A stretch of DNA of 64,000 nucleotides from an uncultured Clostridia bacterium (GCA_910583755.1 CAJTZO010000007.1:1-64000); one strand, 5' to 3'; shown: positions 16,652 to 25,870, numbered from the stretch's first letter. Notes: a model not told the origin generated them from the letters alone. A program made the numbers and translations.

Positions 16652-17083
16652 ATGTTAAAAGAAAATAGGAAATATATATGTTTGTTTTTATATTTATTTT
16701 GTATTTTAATGATGTTTTTACATAGTACAAAAAAATGTATTAGTGTGTATCCAAAAGAAAATCTTTTTGTTTACATCATTGCGATATTGTGCATGATATA
16801 TTTTTTAAAAGAACAAAGTATTAAAAAAAATATTATTATAATCTATATGAATGTGACCCTTTTTAGTATAGTTTTTATTTATAATTGTTTGAGAAATACT
16901 ACTTTAAATATGTTAGGCATGTCAGAAGAATCTGTAAAATTATTATATGATTTAGCAGGAGAAATATTTCAGGATATAACAAAATTTTTTATAATATATT
17001 TTGTTATAGCAACAGTATTAATTTCTTTAATTCTTATAAAAAAACATACGAAAAGAAGGGATGATAATTTTGAAAAAATATAG
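16652..17083 (+). CDS. Hypothetical four-helix membrane protein
   Basis: 143 residues, not recognised. It starts with a charged stretch, then hydrophobic helices at about 7-24, 39-54, 64-82 and 112-132, and ends with KKHTKRRDDNF. AAGGGAAG lies before the ATG. The layout and some local similarity (a KENLFVYIIAIL segment, then a YNCLRNTTL segment) resemble the next gene (PEDIYLIGFFL, IRNVLSNIDL), so the two may be diverged tandem duplicates. The genes overlap, suggesting coupled translation. Confidence 0.6.
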   Translation: MLKENRKYICLFLYLFCILMMFLHSTKKCISVYPKENLFVYIIAILCMIYFLKEQSIKKNIIIIYMNVTLFSIVFIYNCLRNTTLNMLGMSEESVKLLYDLAGEIFQDITKFFIIYFVIATVLISLILIKKHTKRRDDNFEKI

Positions 17084-17438
17084 CAGGTATCTCTATTTTT
17101 TAGCATTACTTTTTTTCATCTATATTGCACGAAAATATCACATCTATGTGAGAATACCAGAAGATATTTATTTAATTGGTTTCTTTTTGTGCTATAATGT
17201 AATAACATTTTGTGTTATTAATATATTTCAGGATAAAAACAAAAATAAGTTGCTTATCTCTCTTATGACAGTTATATTTATATTAGTATTTATAAGAAAT
17301 GTTTTATCTAATATTGATTTAAAAGGGGTATATGATGTTTATACGATGATATTATATCCTTCTATAAAAGCCAGTATTGTATATATTGCATCGGCATTTG
17401 GCATGATGTTTCTTCTTAAAAAATATAGTAAAACTTAA
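17070..17438 (+). CDS. Hypothetical four-helix membrane protein (possible paralogue of the preceding gene)
   Basis: About 122 residues; the family is unknown. The AAGAAGGG at 17053-17060 abuts an in-frame ATG at 17061, so the TTG at 17070 (LKKYSRYLYFLAL) is the better-spaced start. The overlap with the upstream gene is 14-23 bp. Hydrophobic helices are at about 6-22, 35-52, 63-80 and 98-115, with a basic C-terminal tail. A bidirectional terminator follows. Confidence 0.55.
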   Translation: MKKYSRYLYFLALLFFIYIARKYHIYVRIPEDIYLIGFFLCYNVITFCVINIFQDKNKNKLLISLMTVIFILVFIRNVLSNIDLKGVYDVYTMILYPSIKASIVYIASAFGMMFLLKKYSKT

Positions 17439-17456
17439 ATCACTTTATTGAAACAA

Positions 17457-17495
17457 TAAAACCCAACAAAAAGTTATCATTTTGTTGGGTTTTTG
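17457..17495. terminator. Bidirectional terminator
   Basis: ACCCAACAAAA (17461-17471) and TTTTGTTGGGT (17480-17490), flanked by A4 and T5. It is shared by the plus-strand membrane-protein pair and the minus-strand arg/alaX operon. Confidence 0.85.
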
Positions 17496-17502
17496 TAATT
17501 TT

Positions 17503-18648
17503 TTAAATTTCTTTAAAAAAATCCATAATATCTTCTTTTTTTACTTGTATTTTTCCCTGCACCATTTCTTTGCTCCCACCTCCATTACAAGCAAATTTTT
17601 CTGATAGCTGTTGTTTTAACGCTTGCATATCTTTTTTTTGACTCATTAAAATATAGCGGTATCCTGTTTCATCTCCAGAAAATACTGCAACAACTTCCGC
17701 TTTTTGGCACAGCATAGAAGCAAAATGTTGTAATGCTTTTGTATTGGATACATTTTCAAATAAAACAATGGTTTTATTTTCTTTGATATTACTTGCAATT
17801 TGCTCTAATTTTTCTTTTTCCAGCAAATTAATTTGCCATTGCAAAGTATCTTTTTCTTTTTTTAATTTTTCTACTGCTTTTACAATATCCTTAACTGGTA
17901 CAGAAAGTAAATGAGAAATACTATCTGCATTTTTACTTTTCTCATCATAGTCATAGAATGCTCTTTTTCCTGCAATCATATATAAACGTATACCACCTTT
18001 ATAATGGTCTGTAGATAATATTTTGACACAACCAATTTCCCCCGTTGTTTTTGTGTGAATGCCACAGCAAGCACAGATGTCATATTCCGGTACTTCTACA
18101 ATACGAATCATTCCCTCTAAACTTTTTTTACTTCTATAATCCAATTTTTGCAATTCCTCTTTTGTTGGATAATAAATATTAATGGCTTTATTTTGTATGA
18201 TTGCTTCATTTGTACACAATTCTAATGTTGTTACTTCTTCTTGTGACAACTTTTTATCAAAATCCAGTGTAATAAATTCTTTTCCCATATGAAAACCAAC
18301 GTTATGTGCACCATATTTTCGATAGGCTAAACCAGACACAATATGCTCAGCGGTATGATTTTGCATAAAATCAAAACGATATTCCCAATCAATTTCTCCT
18401 TTTATAATAGTTCCTATAGCTATGCTATTTTTCACAGTATGATATATGATACCATCTTTTTCTTGTACATTGCATACTTCTTGTCCATCTAAAATTCCCT
18501 TGTCTGCTGGCTGTCCGCCACCTTCCGGATAAAAGCAAGTATCTTCTAATTGAATATCATACCCTTTTTTGCTTTTGATGCAATCAATTACTTTTGCTTC
18601 TATGCTTTTTTGATACCCATTTCTGTAATATGCCATTTCTGTTTTCAT
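17503..18648 (-). CDS. Alanyl-tRNA editing protein (AlaX-like with DHHA1 domain)
   Basis: Free-standing trans-editing factor related to the AlaRS editing domain, expected to deacylate mischarged Ser- or Gly-tRNA-Ala. The zinc site is visible as HTAEH (in QNHTAEHIVSGLAYRKYGA) and CACCGIH. A coiled coil and a C-terminal DHHA1 domain with CNGGGSKEMVQGKI follow. The ORF extends to 18723, but GAAAGGAAAAAAATT before ATG 18648 and the family start MAYYRNGYQKSIEAKV-like favour 381 residues. It is the last gene after argD with about 70 bp between them. Linkage to arginine synthesis is probably incidental. Confidence 0.85.
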   Translation of the reverse strand: MKTEMAYYRNGYQKSIEAKVIDCIKSKKGYDIQLEDTCFYPEGGGQPADKGILDGQEVCNVQEKDGIIYHTVKNSIAIGTIIKGEIDWEYRFDFMQNHTAEHIVSGLAYRKYGAHNVGFHMGKEFITLDFDKKLSQEEVTTLELCTNEAIIQNKAINIYYPTKEELQKLDYRSKKSLEGMIRIVEVPEYDICACCGIHTKTTGEIGCVKILSTDHYKGGIRLYMIAGKRAFYDYDEKSKNADSISHLLSVPVKDIVKAVEKLKKEKDTLQWQINLLEKEKLEQIASNIKENKTIVLFENVSNTKALQHFASMLCQKAEVVAVFSGDETGYRYILMSQKKDMQALKQQLSEKFACNGGGSKEMVQGKIQVKKEDIMDFFKEI

Positions 18649-18719
18649 AATTTTTTTCCTTTCTATCATAAAACATAAAAAGAAAAGCAGAGATGTTATC
18701 CCTACTTTTCTTTTTTTAT

Positions 18720-19916
18720 TCACTCACATATGGTTAAGGCTTTATCTAATATTTCTATCATTGCATCAATATGTCTTTCTTCTGCAATTAATGGTGGCAC
18801 AAAACGAATTACATCATGTCCTGCACCTACCAATAACAAGCCTAATTCTATACATTTATTGATAACATCACCTGTGGGAATACTTAATTCAATCCCTTGC
18901 ATAAAGCCAGTTCCTCTGACATCGTTAATGCAAGGATGTTTTTGCTGCAATTTTTTGAGTTGTTCTGTCATATAAACACCAGTTCTTTTTACATTTTCAA
19001 GTAACCCATTTTCAAACAATTCTTTCATTACAGTAACACCTGCTGCTGTTGCAAGAGAATTTCCGCCAAAAGTAGAAGCATGGTCACCAGGTTGAAATGC
19101 CTGTGCTACAAAATCTTTTGTCATCATAGCACCAATTGGAACACCACCTGCTAATCCTTTGGCAAAAGTAGCAACATCTGGAACAACGCCAAATGTTTGA
19201 TAAGCAAATAAATTACCAGTTCTTCCTACACCACACTGAACTTCATCAAACATTAAAAGAATATCTTTTTCATCACAAAGTTTTCTAACTTTTTGTAAAT
19301 ATTCTTTATCGGCTGGAAGAATACCACCTTCTCCCTGTATTGGCTCCATTAATATTGCACAAGTTTTTTCGTTTACTGCTTTTTCTAATGCTTCAAAGTC
19401 ATTAAAAGGAACATAACAAATATCTGGCATCAGTGGCTCTAATCCTTTATGATATTTGTCTTGTCCTGTTGCAGTAACTGCACCATATGTTCTACCATGA
19501 AAAGAATGTATCATGGTAATAATTTCATTGCCTGCTTTTCCTTTCATTTTAGCATATTTTCTAGCTAATTTTAAGGCGCTTTCAATAGATTCTGCACCAC
19601 TGTTGCAAAAAAATACTTTGTCAAAATCACTATGTGCTACTAATTGCTCTGCTAACTCAATTTGTGGTTCTGTATAATATAAATTGGAACAATGAATTAA
19701 TTTCATTGCTTGTTCTGCTATCGTTCTTTCCAGTGCTTCATTGGCATATCCTAAGCTATTTACTGCAATACCAGCAACAAAATCAATGTATTTTTTTCCT
19801 TCTATATCCCAAACATACATACTATTTCCACATTCAATCGCGATTGGAAAACGGTTATACGTTTTCATTACTACTTTATTGCCACGTTCAATAAGCTGTT
19901 TCATTTTTTCTGCCAT
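18720..19916 (-). CDS. argD: Acetylornithine aminotransferase
   Basis: PLP-dependent class III aminotransferase (398 residues) converting N-acetylglutamate semialdehyde to N-acetylornithine with glutamate. The PLP lysine lies in TFAKGLAGGVPIGAMM (about residue 250). Also visible are the cofactor segment CNSGAESIESALKLARKYA and FDEVQCGVGRTG. The operon position directly after argB (17 bp) fixes it as ArgD rather than a GABA or ornithine aminotransferase. AAAGGTG precedes the ATG. Confidence 0.95.
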   Translation of the reverse strand: MAEKMKQLIERGNKVVMKTYNRFPIAIECGNSMYVWDIEGKKYIDFVAGIAVNSLGYANEALERTIAEQAMKLIHCSNLYYTEPQIELAEQLVAHSDFDKVFFCNSGAESIESALKLARKYAKMKGKAGNEIITMIHSFHGRTYGAVTATGQDKYHKGLEPLMPDICYVPFNDFEALEKAVNEKTCAILMEPIQGEGGILPADKEYLQKVRKLCDEKDILLMFDEVQCGVGRTGNLFAYQTFGVVPDVATFAKGLAGGVPIGAMMTKDFVAQAFQPGDHASTFGGNSLATAAGVTVMKELFENGLLENVKRTGVYMTEQLKKLQQKHPCINDVRGTGFMQGIELSIPTGDVINKCIELGLLLVGAGHDVIRFVPPLIAEERHIDAMIEILDKALTICE

Positions 19917-19932
19917 TTGTTTTCACCTTTCC

Positions 19933-20808
19933 TTATCTTTCAATCATTGTGCCAATACCTTCTGGTGTAAAGATTTCCAATATTAAACAATGTTCTACTC
20001 GACCATCTAATATATGGACATTATTAACACCTTGCCGAATTCCTTCCATACAGCACTCTACCTTTGGTATCATTCCTCCTGAAATGGTGCCATCATCTAT
20101 CAACTTTTGTATTTTTTTAGAACTGATAAAGCTCATAATAGAATTTGGGTCATTAATATCTCTCATAACTCCCTCTACATCTGTTAAAAAGACTAATTTT
20201 TCTGCTTGCAACGCACCTGCAATTGCTACTGCTGCATAGTCTGCATTAATATTATAAGTGGTACCAGTTTCATCTTTTCCAATGGGTGCAATAACTGGTA
20301 TAAATTCATTATTAATCAAAGATTGTACTAATGTTGGGTCAACAGAAACAATATCTCCTACACAACCATAGTCAATACCATCTTTTTCTATTTTTTTTGC
20401 TTTGATAATTCCGCCATCTTTTCCACTGATACCAACTGCCTTAACACCTTGTGTTTCAATTTCTGTTACAATATGTTTGTTTAGTTTTCCAGATAATACC
20501 ATCTCCACAACTTCCATTGTTTTTTCATCTGTCACTCTTAAACCATTGATAAATTTTGATTCTATATTCATTTGCTTTAAAAATGCATTAATATCCGGAC
20601 CACCACCATGTACAACAACAGGGTGCATACCAACTAATTTCATCAATGCAATATCTTGTATGACGGTTTGTTTGATATTATCATTGATTAAAGCACTTCC
20701 ACCATATTTTATCACAACTGTTTTGTTATAAAAACGTTTAATATAAGGTAAAGCTTCCATTAATGTTTTTGCTTTATCAATATATATTTGCATCACATCT
20801 TTTTCCAT
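19933..20808 (-). CDS. argB: Acetylglutamate kinase
   Basis: Phosphorylates N-acetyl-L-glutamate in arginine synthesis; 291 residues. Amino-acid-kinase motifs are VIKYGGSALIN (about 32), VVHGGGPDINAFLKQM (about 64), the acetylglutamate-binding NADYAAVAIAGAL and SGGMIPKVECCMEGI. An N-terminal helix is present, which in other family members is linked to hexamer formation and arginine inhibition. It is followed closely by argD. Confidence 0.96.
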   Translation of the reverse strand: MEKDVMQIYIDKAKTLMEALPYIKRFYNKTVVIKYGGSALINDNIKQTVIQDIALMKLVGMHPVVVHGGGPDINAFLKQMNIESKFINGLRVTDEKTMEVVEMVLSGKLNKHIVTEIETQGVKAVGISGKDGGIIKAKKIEKDGIDYGCVGDIVSVDPTLVQSLINNEFIPVIAPIGKDETGTTYNINADYAAVAIAGALQAEKLVFLTDVEGVMRDINDPNSIMSFISSKKIQKLIDDGTISGGMIPKVECCMEGIRQGVNNVHILDGRVEHCLILEIFTPEGIGTMIER

Positions 20809-20875
20809 ATTATGTAAATCCTTTCTTTTTAGTCATTGCTTTTATTTCAGTTATAAATTATAAACAAAAAGATTA

Positions 20876-21697
20876 CTATACTATAATATCCATACCATCA
20901 TAGGCAAACAAAATATTATCTAGTTTCTTTTCTAACTCTTTATAATAACCATATGATTTTCCCCACATTTCATCAATATGTGTTATAATGACTTTTTTTA
21001 TTCTATAATAGTCCTTCATTTTGATGATTTCGTCTAAAGTAAATATTTCATCTTTAAATGGTGCATCCTTAAGCTTGGTTCCATCATTTAAGATACCATC
21101 ATCAGAAACTAAACTAATGATAAAAACATCTGTATCAAAGTATATTTCATTGTGCTGAAATGGTTTAGGATTACAGCAGGCATAGACTACTTTCTTTTTA
21201 TTTTCCTTTATAACATAAAAAGTGATATTTCTACTTGGATTATTATTAATAAAGTCTATCTCTATATTATCTATGTTAATATGTGATGTTTCATTTACAG
21301 AAATACATCCAAGAACATCACCATAATATTTTAAGCAGTCTCCATTCATATCATTAATATCATGAATCACTTCAGGCAGAGCATAAAAATTGATTGGTGT
21401 ATTTTTTTCTTTGATAAAATCATATCCTATTTTTTCAACAATTCTAATTCCTTTTACATGGTCAGGGTCACTGTGTGAAATAGAAATGTTTTTTACCTCT
21501 ACTATTTTTTGTCGATTACAAGCCACCGCAATATCTTCTGGAGTATCTATTAACATTTTAATATCATCAATATATAAACTTGGACCTAATCTCTCATATT
21601 TTCCACCTTTTTGTCTGGCTTCTTCACATATCTTACACTTGCAAAATGAGCTTGGAATAATTGACATACCACCACTACCAACAATTTTTAATTTCAA
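20876..21697 (-). CDS. Metallo-beta-lactamase-fold hydrolase (PhnP/PqqB-like, altered metal site)
   Basis: 273 residues starting at TTG after GGTGG. An N-terminal CKCKICEEARQKG matches the Cys-rich zinc motif seen in PhnP-type phosphodiesterases, followed by LGPSLYIDDIKMLIDTPED. The usual H-x-H-x-D-H is HSDPDH (second His replaced by Asp), and the usual Asp ligand region reads YACCNPKPF. A late ITHIDEMWG may give the final His. The metal centre therefore looks atypical. It sits between argJ' and argB in the arginine operon, but a role there is unknown. Confidence 0.7.
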   Translation of the reverse strand: MKLKIVGSGGMSIIPSSFCKCKICEEARQKGGKYERLGPSLYIDDIKMLIDTPEDIAVACNRQKIVEVKNISISHSDPDHVKGIRIVEKIGYDFIKEKNTPINFYALPEVIHDINDMNGDCLKYYGDVLGCISVNETSHINIDNIEIDFINNNPSRNITFYVIKENKKKVVYACCNPKPFQHNEIYFDTDVFIISLVSDDGILNDGTKLKDAPFKDEIFTLDEIIKMKDYYRIKKVIITHIDEMWGKSYGYYKELEKKLDNILFAYDGMDIIV

Positions 21698-21729
21698 TGT
21701 TATGACACCACCTTAATTACAACATAATG

Positions 21730-22950
21730 TTAAGAACGATAATCTCCATTAATACTTACATATTCATGACTTAAATCACAGCCCCATGCAGTTGCTTTTT
21801 CAGTTCCTTCTTGTATTCTAATTTCTACAGTAATTTCTTTTTCCTTTAATATTTCTAAGGCTTTTTGCTCATCAAACACAATAGGACTACCTTGTATCAT
21901 TAAATCAATGCTACCTTTTGGACTATGATAGATAATATCTACTTTTTTAGTATCAAAATTAATACCAGAATAGCCCATAGCACACAATACACGCCCCCAG
22001 TTTGCATCTTCCCCATACATAGCCGTTTTAACTAAATTAGAGGTAACAACAGACTTTGCTATTATTTTTGCGTCCTGTTGTGTTTTTGCACCACTAACAT
22101 TAACTTCTATAAATTTTGTAGCCCCTTCTCCATCTCTTACTAAGTCTTTCGCTAATTTTGTATTGACAAAATGTAGTGCTTGCTTCAAAGCTTCATAATC
22201 TGCATTTTTTTGTGTTATTTCAGCATTTCCAGCCATACCATTTGCCAATACAATTATTGTATCATTTGTACTAGTATCACCATCAACAGAAACCATATTA
22301 TAACTTGTTTGGATGCTTTCTTTTAATATTTCATCAAGCAATTCTCTTTTAATGCAAACGTCACTCGTAATAAAGGCTAACATAGTCGCCATGTTTGGAT
22401 GAATCATACCACTTCCTTTTGCCATACCACCAATGGTAACCGTTTTTCCGTCAATTTCCAATGAAACAGCCACTTCTTTGGAATAAGTATCTGTTGTCAT
22501 AATACCTTCTGCTGCTAAGTGTCCATCTTCTAATGTTTCCCCTAACTTTGGAAAAAGTAAGTGAATCCCATTTTTTACTTTTTCAATCGGAAATGTTGCA
22601 CCAATAACCCCTGTAGAAGCTGTCAATACTTGTTCTTGTCCCACGTTTAAACAATTTGCTAGTGTTTCTGCCATTTCCTGATTCGCTTTTTCACCTTCTA
22701 TTCCAGTGCAAGCATTGGCATTCCCGCTATTGATAACAATTCCTTTTATGTTTTGTTTTTGTTCTATAAGTTCCATATTACGTAATACAGAAGTTGCTTT
22801 TACAACATTTGTAGTAAAAGCTCCTACAGCTGTTGCAGGTATTTCACTTATAAGGATTGCCATATCCTTGATACCTTCTTTAATGCCAACTGCACCGCCT
22901 GTTGCTTTGTAGCCTTTTGCTGCAGTAACACCACCTTGTATTTCTTTCAC
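21730..22950 (-). CDS. argJ: Glutamate N-acetyltransferase/ornithine acetyltransferase ArgJ, second copy
   Basis: Ntn-type self-cleaving enzyme that moves acetyl between N-acetylornithine and glutamate; 406 residues. The self-processing site is present in KGSGMIHPNMATMLAFITSD (nucleophile Thr in the MAT motif). Other family blocks are NSGNANACTGIEG, VDGDTSTNDT, DGEGATKFIEV and MYGEDANWGRVLCAMGYSG, with the C-terminal DLSHEYVSINGDYRS. GTG start with GGAGG. It is a full-length paralogue of the argJ at 23349-24575. The two are separated only by a small membrane-protein gene. Confidence 0.95.
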   Translation of the reverse strand: MKEIQGGVTAAKGYKATGGAVGIKEGIKDMAILISEIPATAVGAFTTNVVKATSVLRNMELIEQKQNIKGIVINSGNANACTGIEGEKANQEMAETLANCLNVGQEQVLTASTGVIGATFPIEKVKNGIHLLFPKLGETLEDGHLAAEGIMTTDTYSKEVAVSLEIDGKTVTIGGMAKGSGMIHPNMATMLAFITSDVCIKRELLDEILKESIQTSYNMVSVDGDTSTNDTIIVLANGMAGNAEITQKNADYEALKQALHFVNTKLAKDLVRDGEGATKFIEVNVSGAKTQQDAKIIAKSVVTSNLVKTAMYGEDANWGRVLCAMGYSGINFDTKKVDIIYHSPKGSIDLMIQGSPIVFDEQKALEILKEKEITVEIRIQEGTEKATAWGCDLSHEYVSINGDYRS

Positions 22951-22971
22951 TTTAGTTCCTCCTTTTACATT

Positions 22972-23349
22972 TTAAGTATTATGATTTTCCCATATGAGTA
23001 GCAATATAGTTATTGCTGTGATTATTTGAAATAATATTACAACTTCAAACCATGAAATAGCAGATTGAAATAAATATACCATTAATATCCAGAATAAAGA
23101 ACAAATAATTTGTAAAATTAATGTAACAACCATCAACATATTTTGTTTAAATTTTATTGATAACAGCAATAATAGCATAATATGAAATAATATTAGGAAA
23201 TATGGTATTAGTAAGATTAGTATAAAAAGAGAACCAAAACCTGCAAAATACATATATTTATTTGTTTCATATATGATAAATGCTACATAGACAAGTGCTA
23301 TTACATGAAGTAAAAAGTTGATGCATAAAAATTTATATTTTGCTTGCAT
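22972..23349 (-). CDS. Hypothetical four-helix membrane protein between the two argJ genes
   Basis: 125 residues, not recognised; four hydrophobic helices spread over the whole length, few charges. The ATG overlaps the stop of the first argJ (TAATG), so translation is coupled, and the second argJ follows 22 bp later. Such strict embedding suggests co-expression with arginine synthesis. Whether it carries an arginine-related solute or is a neutral passenger cannot be told. Confidence 0.7.
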   Translation of the reverse strand: MQAKYKFLCINFLLHVIALVYVAFIIYETNKYMYFAGFGSLFILILLIPYFLILFHIMLLLLLSIKFKQNMLMVVTLILQIICSLFWILMVYLFQSAISWFEVVILFQIITAITILLLIWENHNT

Positions 23350-24575
23350 TATGTTCGTAAACGATATTCCCCATTGATTCTAATATATTCATGTCCTAAG
23401 TCACAACCCCAAGCAATCGCTTCTTCTACACCATCATACAGATAAATGTGTATAATAATATCCCTTTCTGCTAATATTTCAAGTGCTTTTCCTTCATCAA
23501 AAGAAATGGGACGACCTTCTTCCATAAGTTGCAAATAACCTTTTTCATTTTGAAAAGCAATTCCTACTCTTTCCGGTTGAAAAAAGCCACCAGAACCACC
23601 CATTGCTGCCAAAATACGTCCCCAGTTTGCATCTTCTCCATACATTGCTGTTTTCACTAAATTATCATTGATAATCGTTTTTGCAAGTTTTCGAGCATCT
23701 TGCTTTGTCCTTGCTCCTGTTACGGCAGCTGCAATTAATTTGCTTGCGCCTTCTCCATCATGTACTACCTGTATTGATAATTTTTGATTAATATATAAAA
23801 TTGCATCTTTAAATCTTCTATAATCTTCACTATCTTCTGTAAAAGGTTCATTTTCTGCCATACCATTTGCCAAAAGTAATGCCATATCATTTGTACTCAT
23901 AGCACCATCAACAGAAATCATATTGTACGTAATATCCACTGCATCTGACAATGCTTTTTGGAGCAATTCCTGAGAAATTACTGCATCTGTTGCCAAAAAA
24001 GCTAAAACAGTTGCCATATTTGGTTGAATCATACCACTACCTTTTGCCATAGCACCTATGGTAACGGTTTTTCCACCTAATTCTAGTTCCACAGCAACTT
24101 CTTTTAAAAAAGTATCTGTTGTAATAATACCTGCTGCGGCTTCCTTTCCACTTTGCCTATCTGCTTTTAATTGTGGAGCAATTTTTTTTATTCCATCTTC
24201 AATGATATTCATAGGCATTTCTTTTCCTATAATCCCTGTTGACGCTGTTAAAACTTCATCGGGATGGATACCAAGTGTTTCAGCATAAATTTCTGCCATT
24301 TTTTGATTATCCAAAATTCCTTGTTGTCCTGTACAAGCATTTGCATTTCCACTAATACTTACAATTCCTTTGATTTGATTTTTATTTTTTATTATTTCTT
24401 CATTTCTGATGACTGGAGCAGCCCTTACAATATTTTGTGTAAACATACCCGCAACAACCGCTGGTTTTTCACTGTATAAAAGAGATAAGTCTTTTTTAAT
24501 CTTTTTAATACCAATATGAGCACCTGTTGCTAAAAATCCCTTTGCTGCTGTAATACCCCCATCAATAATTCTCAC
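23349..24575 (-). CDS. argJ: Glutamate N-acetyltransferase/ornithine acetyltransferase ArgJ, first copy
   Basis: Full-length ArgJ (about 408 residues) with an intact self-cleavage segment KGSGMIQPNMATVLAFLATD, SGNANACTGQQG, VDGAMSTNDMALL, DGEGASKLIAA and MYGEDANWGRILAAMGGSG. The ORF has GTG at 24581, but AGGAGG 24588-24583 gives 7-nt spacing to GTG 24575, which is preferred. It follows argC by about 30 bp. Differences from the second copy are spread over the protein, so this is an old duplication rather than a recent one. Confidence 0.94.
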   Translation of the reverse strand: MRIIDGGITAAKGFLATGAHIGIKKIKKDLSLLYSEKPAVVAGMFTQNIVRAAPVIRNEEIIKNKNQIKGIVSISGNANACTGQQGILDNQKMAEIYAETLGIHPDEVLTASTGIIGKEMPMNIIEDGIKKIAPQLKADRQSGKEAAAGIITTDTFLKEVAVELELGGKTVTIGAMAKGSGMIQPNMATVLAFLATDAVISQELLQKALSDAVDITYNMISVDGAMSTNDMALLLANGMAENEPFTEDSEDYRRFKDAILYINQKLSIQVVHDGEGASKLIAAAVTGARTKQDARKLAKTIINDNLVKTAMYGEDANWGRILAAMGGSGGFFQPERVGIAFQNEKGYLQLMEEGRPISFDEGKALEILAERDIIIHIYLYDGVEEAIAWGCDLGHEYIRINGEYRLRT

Positions 24576-24606
24576 AATCACGCCTCCTTAAAAAAGCATT
24601 TATTAT

Positions 24607-25650
24607 TTATGCTGGAAAGATAGGTGCCTGACAAAGTCCTGTATTTTCTTTTAATCCAAATACAAGATTCATATTTTGTACAGCCTGTCCTGCTGCTCCT
24701 TTTATTAAATTATCAATCGCACCAATCACTATAATTCTTTTTGTTCTTTCCTCAACCGTAAAACCAATGTCCACAAAATTAGAACCTTTTACCCACCTTG
24801 TTTCTGGAAAAATACCTTCTTTTGTTATTCTGATAAAATACTCTTTTCCATACCATTTTTCATATGCTTTTCTAACATCTTGTTCTGTAACTCCTTCTTT
24901 TAGGGAAGCATAACAAGTTGCTAAAATTCCCCTGTTCATCGGTGTTAAATGGGGAGTAAAAGAAAGCGTTATTTTTTCTCCAGCTGCATAAGATAGTTGT
25001 TCTTCAATTTCTGGTGTATGCCTATGAGATGCTAACTTATAAGCTTTTATATTTTCGTTAGCTTCACAGTATAAACTGCCAGTTACAAGACCTCTGCCTG
25101 CACCACTGACACCAGATTTTGCATCAATAATAATACTTTTATTATCTGCTAAATGTTCTGCGGTAAGTGGCAACAAAGATAAAATGCTACAAGTGGTGTA
25201 ACAGCCAGGATTTGCAATCAGTCTAGCCTTTTTAATTTTTTCCCTGTTTACTTCACAAAGACCATAAACTGCTTGCTTTAATAATTCTTGTCCTTCATGC
25301 TGCAAACCATACCATTTTTCATAATCATGCACATTTTTTAATCTAAAGTCCGCACCAAAATCAATAATAATTGTTTTTTGTAAAATCTCCTCTGTTACTT
25401 TTTTTGCTGCAACACCATGAGGCAAGGCTAAAAAAACAACATCACATTCTTCTGCCATTTTTTCAATATCTTCTTCTTCACAAATTAATGAATTAATTTC
25501 TCTATAACCTTCATATACCTCACTAAATTCTTTTCCGATATATCTTTGAGAAGTTACTGTTTTTAATTCCACTTCTGGATGCTGCATTAATAATCTTACC
25601 AATTCATTTCCTGCATATCCTGTTGCGCCAATGACACCTGCTTTTATCAT
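24607..25650 (-). CDS. argC: N-acetyl-gamma-glutamyl-phosphate reductase
   Basis: NADPH-dependent reductase forming N-acetylglutamate semialdehyde; 347 residues. It has the N-terminal dinucleotide motif GVIGATGYAGNELVRLL, the catalytic Cys in NPGCYTTCSIL (about residue 149), and SGVSGAGRG and SHRHTPEIEEQL. It is the first gene of the arginine operon, with a good promoter just upstream. Confidence 0.96.
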   Translation of the reverse strand: MIKAGVIGATGYAGNELVRLLMQHPEVELKTVTSQRYIGKEFSEVYEGYREINSLICEEEDIEKMAEECDVVFLALPHGVAAKKVTEEILQKTIIIDFGADFRLKNVHDYEKWYGLQHEGQELLKQAVYGLCEVNREKIKKARLIANPGCYTTCSILSLLPLTAEHLADNKSIIIDAKSGVSGAGRGLVTGSLYCEANENIKAYKLASHRHTPEIEEQLSYAAGEKITLSFTPHLTPMNRGILATCYASLKEGVTEQDVRKAYEKWYGKEYFIRITKEGIFPETRWVKGSNFVDIGFTVEERTKRIIVIGAIDNLIKGAAGQAVQNMNLVFGLKENTGLCQAPIFPA

Positions 25651-25679
25651 AAGTCATTCCTCCGTTCTATAATGTTATA

Positions 25680-25708
25680 ATTATACACAAGCTATATTTG
25701 TTATGCAA
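25680..25708 (-). promoter_or_regulatory. Arginine operon promoter
   Basis: On the minus strand TTGCAT (25708-25703), a 17-bp spacer and TATAAT (25685-25680), about 30 bp before the argC ATG. Confidence 0.65.
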
Positions 25709-25757
25709 GTAAAAAACGTAAATTTTCAAAAATTATTTTTAAAATAGACTTGTTTTT

Positions 25758-25783
25758 ATGCATACTATATGAATAAATATATA
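25758..25783. promoter_or_regulatory. Possible ArgR/AhrC box upstream of argC
   Basis: TATGAATAAATATATA (25768-25783), with tatgcata next to it (about 25758-25764), resembles the ATGAATAAAAATNCA-type arginine box known from Bacillus. It lies about 50 bp upstream of the -35. In such AT-rich DNA a chance match is quite possible. Confidence 0.3.
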
Positions 25784-25870
25784 CTACACTCTTTTATTTT
25801 ACATCATTTTCCCATTACAATGTTACCTAAAAATCTTATATTACGACATAATATTTTAGCAATATCCATA

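Noticed and set aside
18649..18723. Longer alaX start overlapping the argD stop
   Set aside because: The extra 25 codons lack family similarity, and a clear AAAGGA site precedes ATG 18648.
23349..24581. One argJ as a pseudogene
   Set aside because: Both are full length with intact self-cleavage sites and family motifs, without frameshift.
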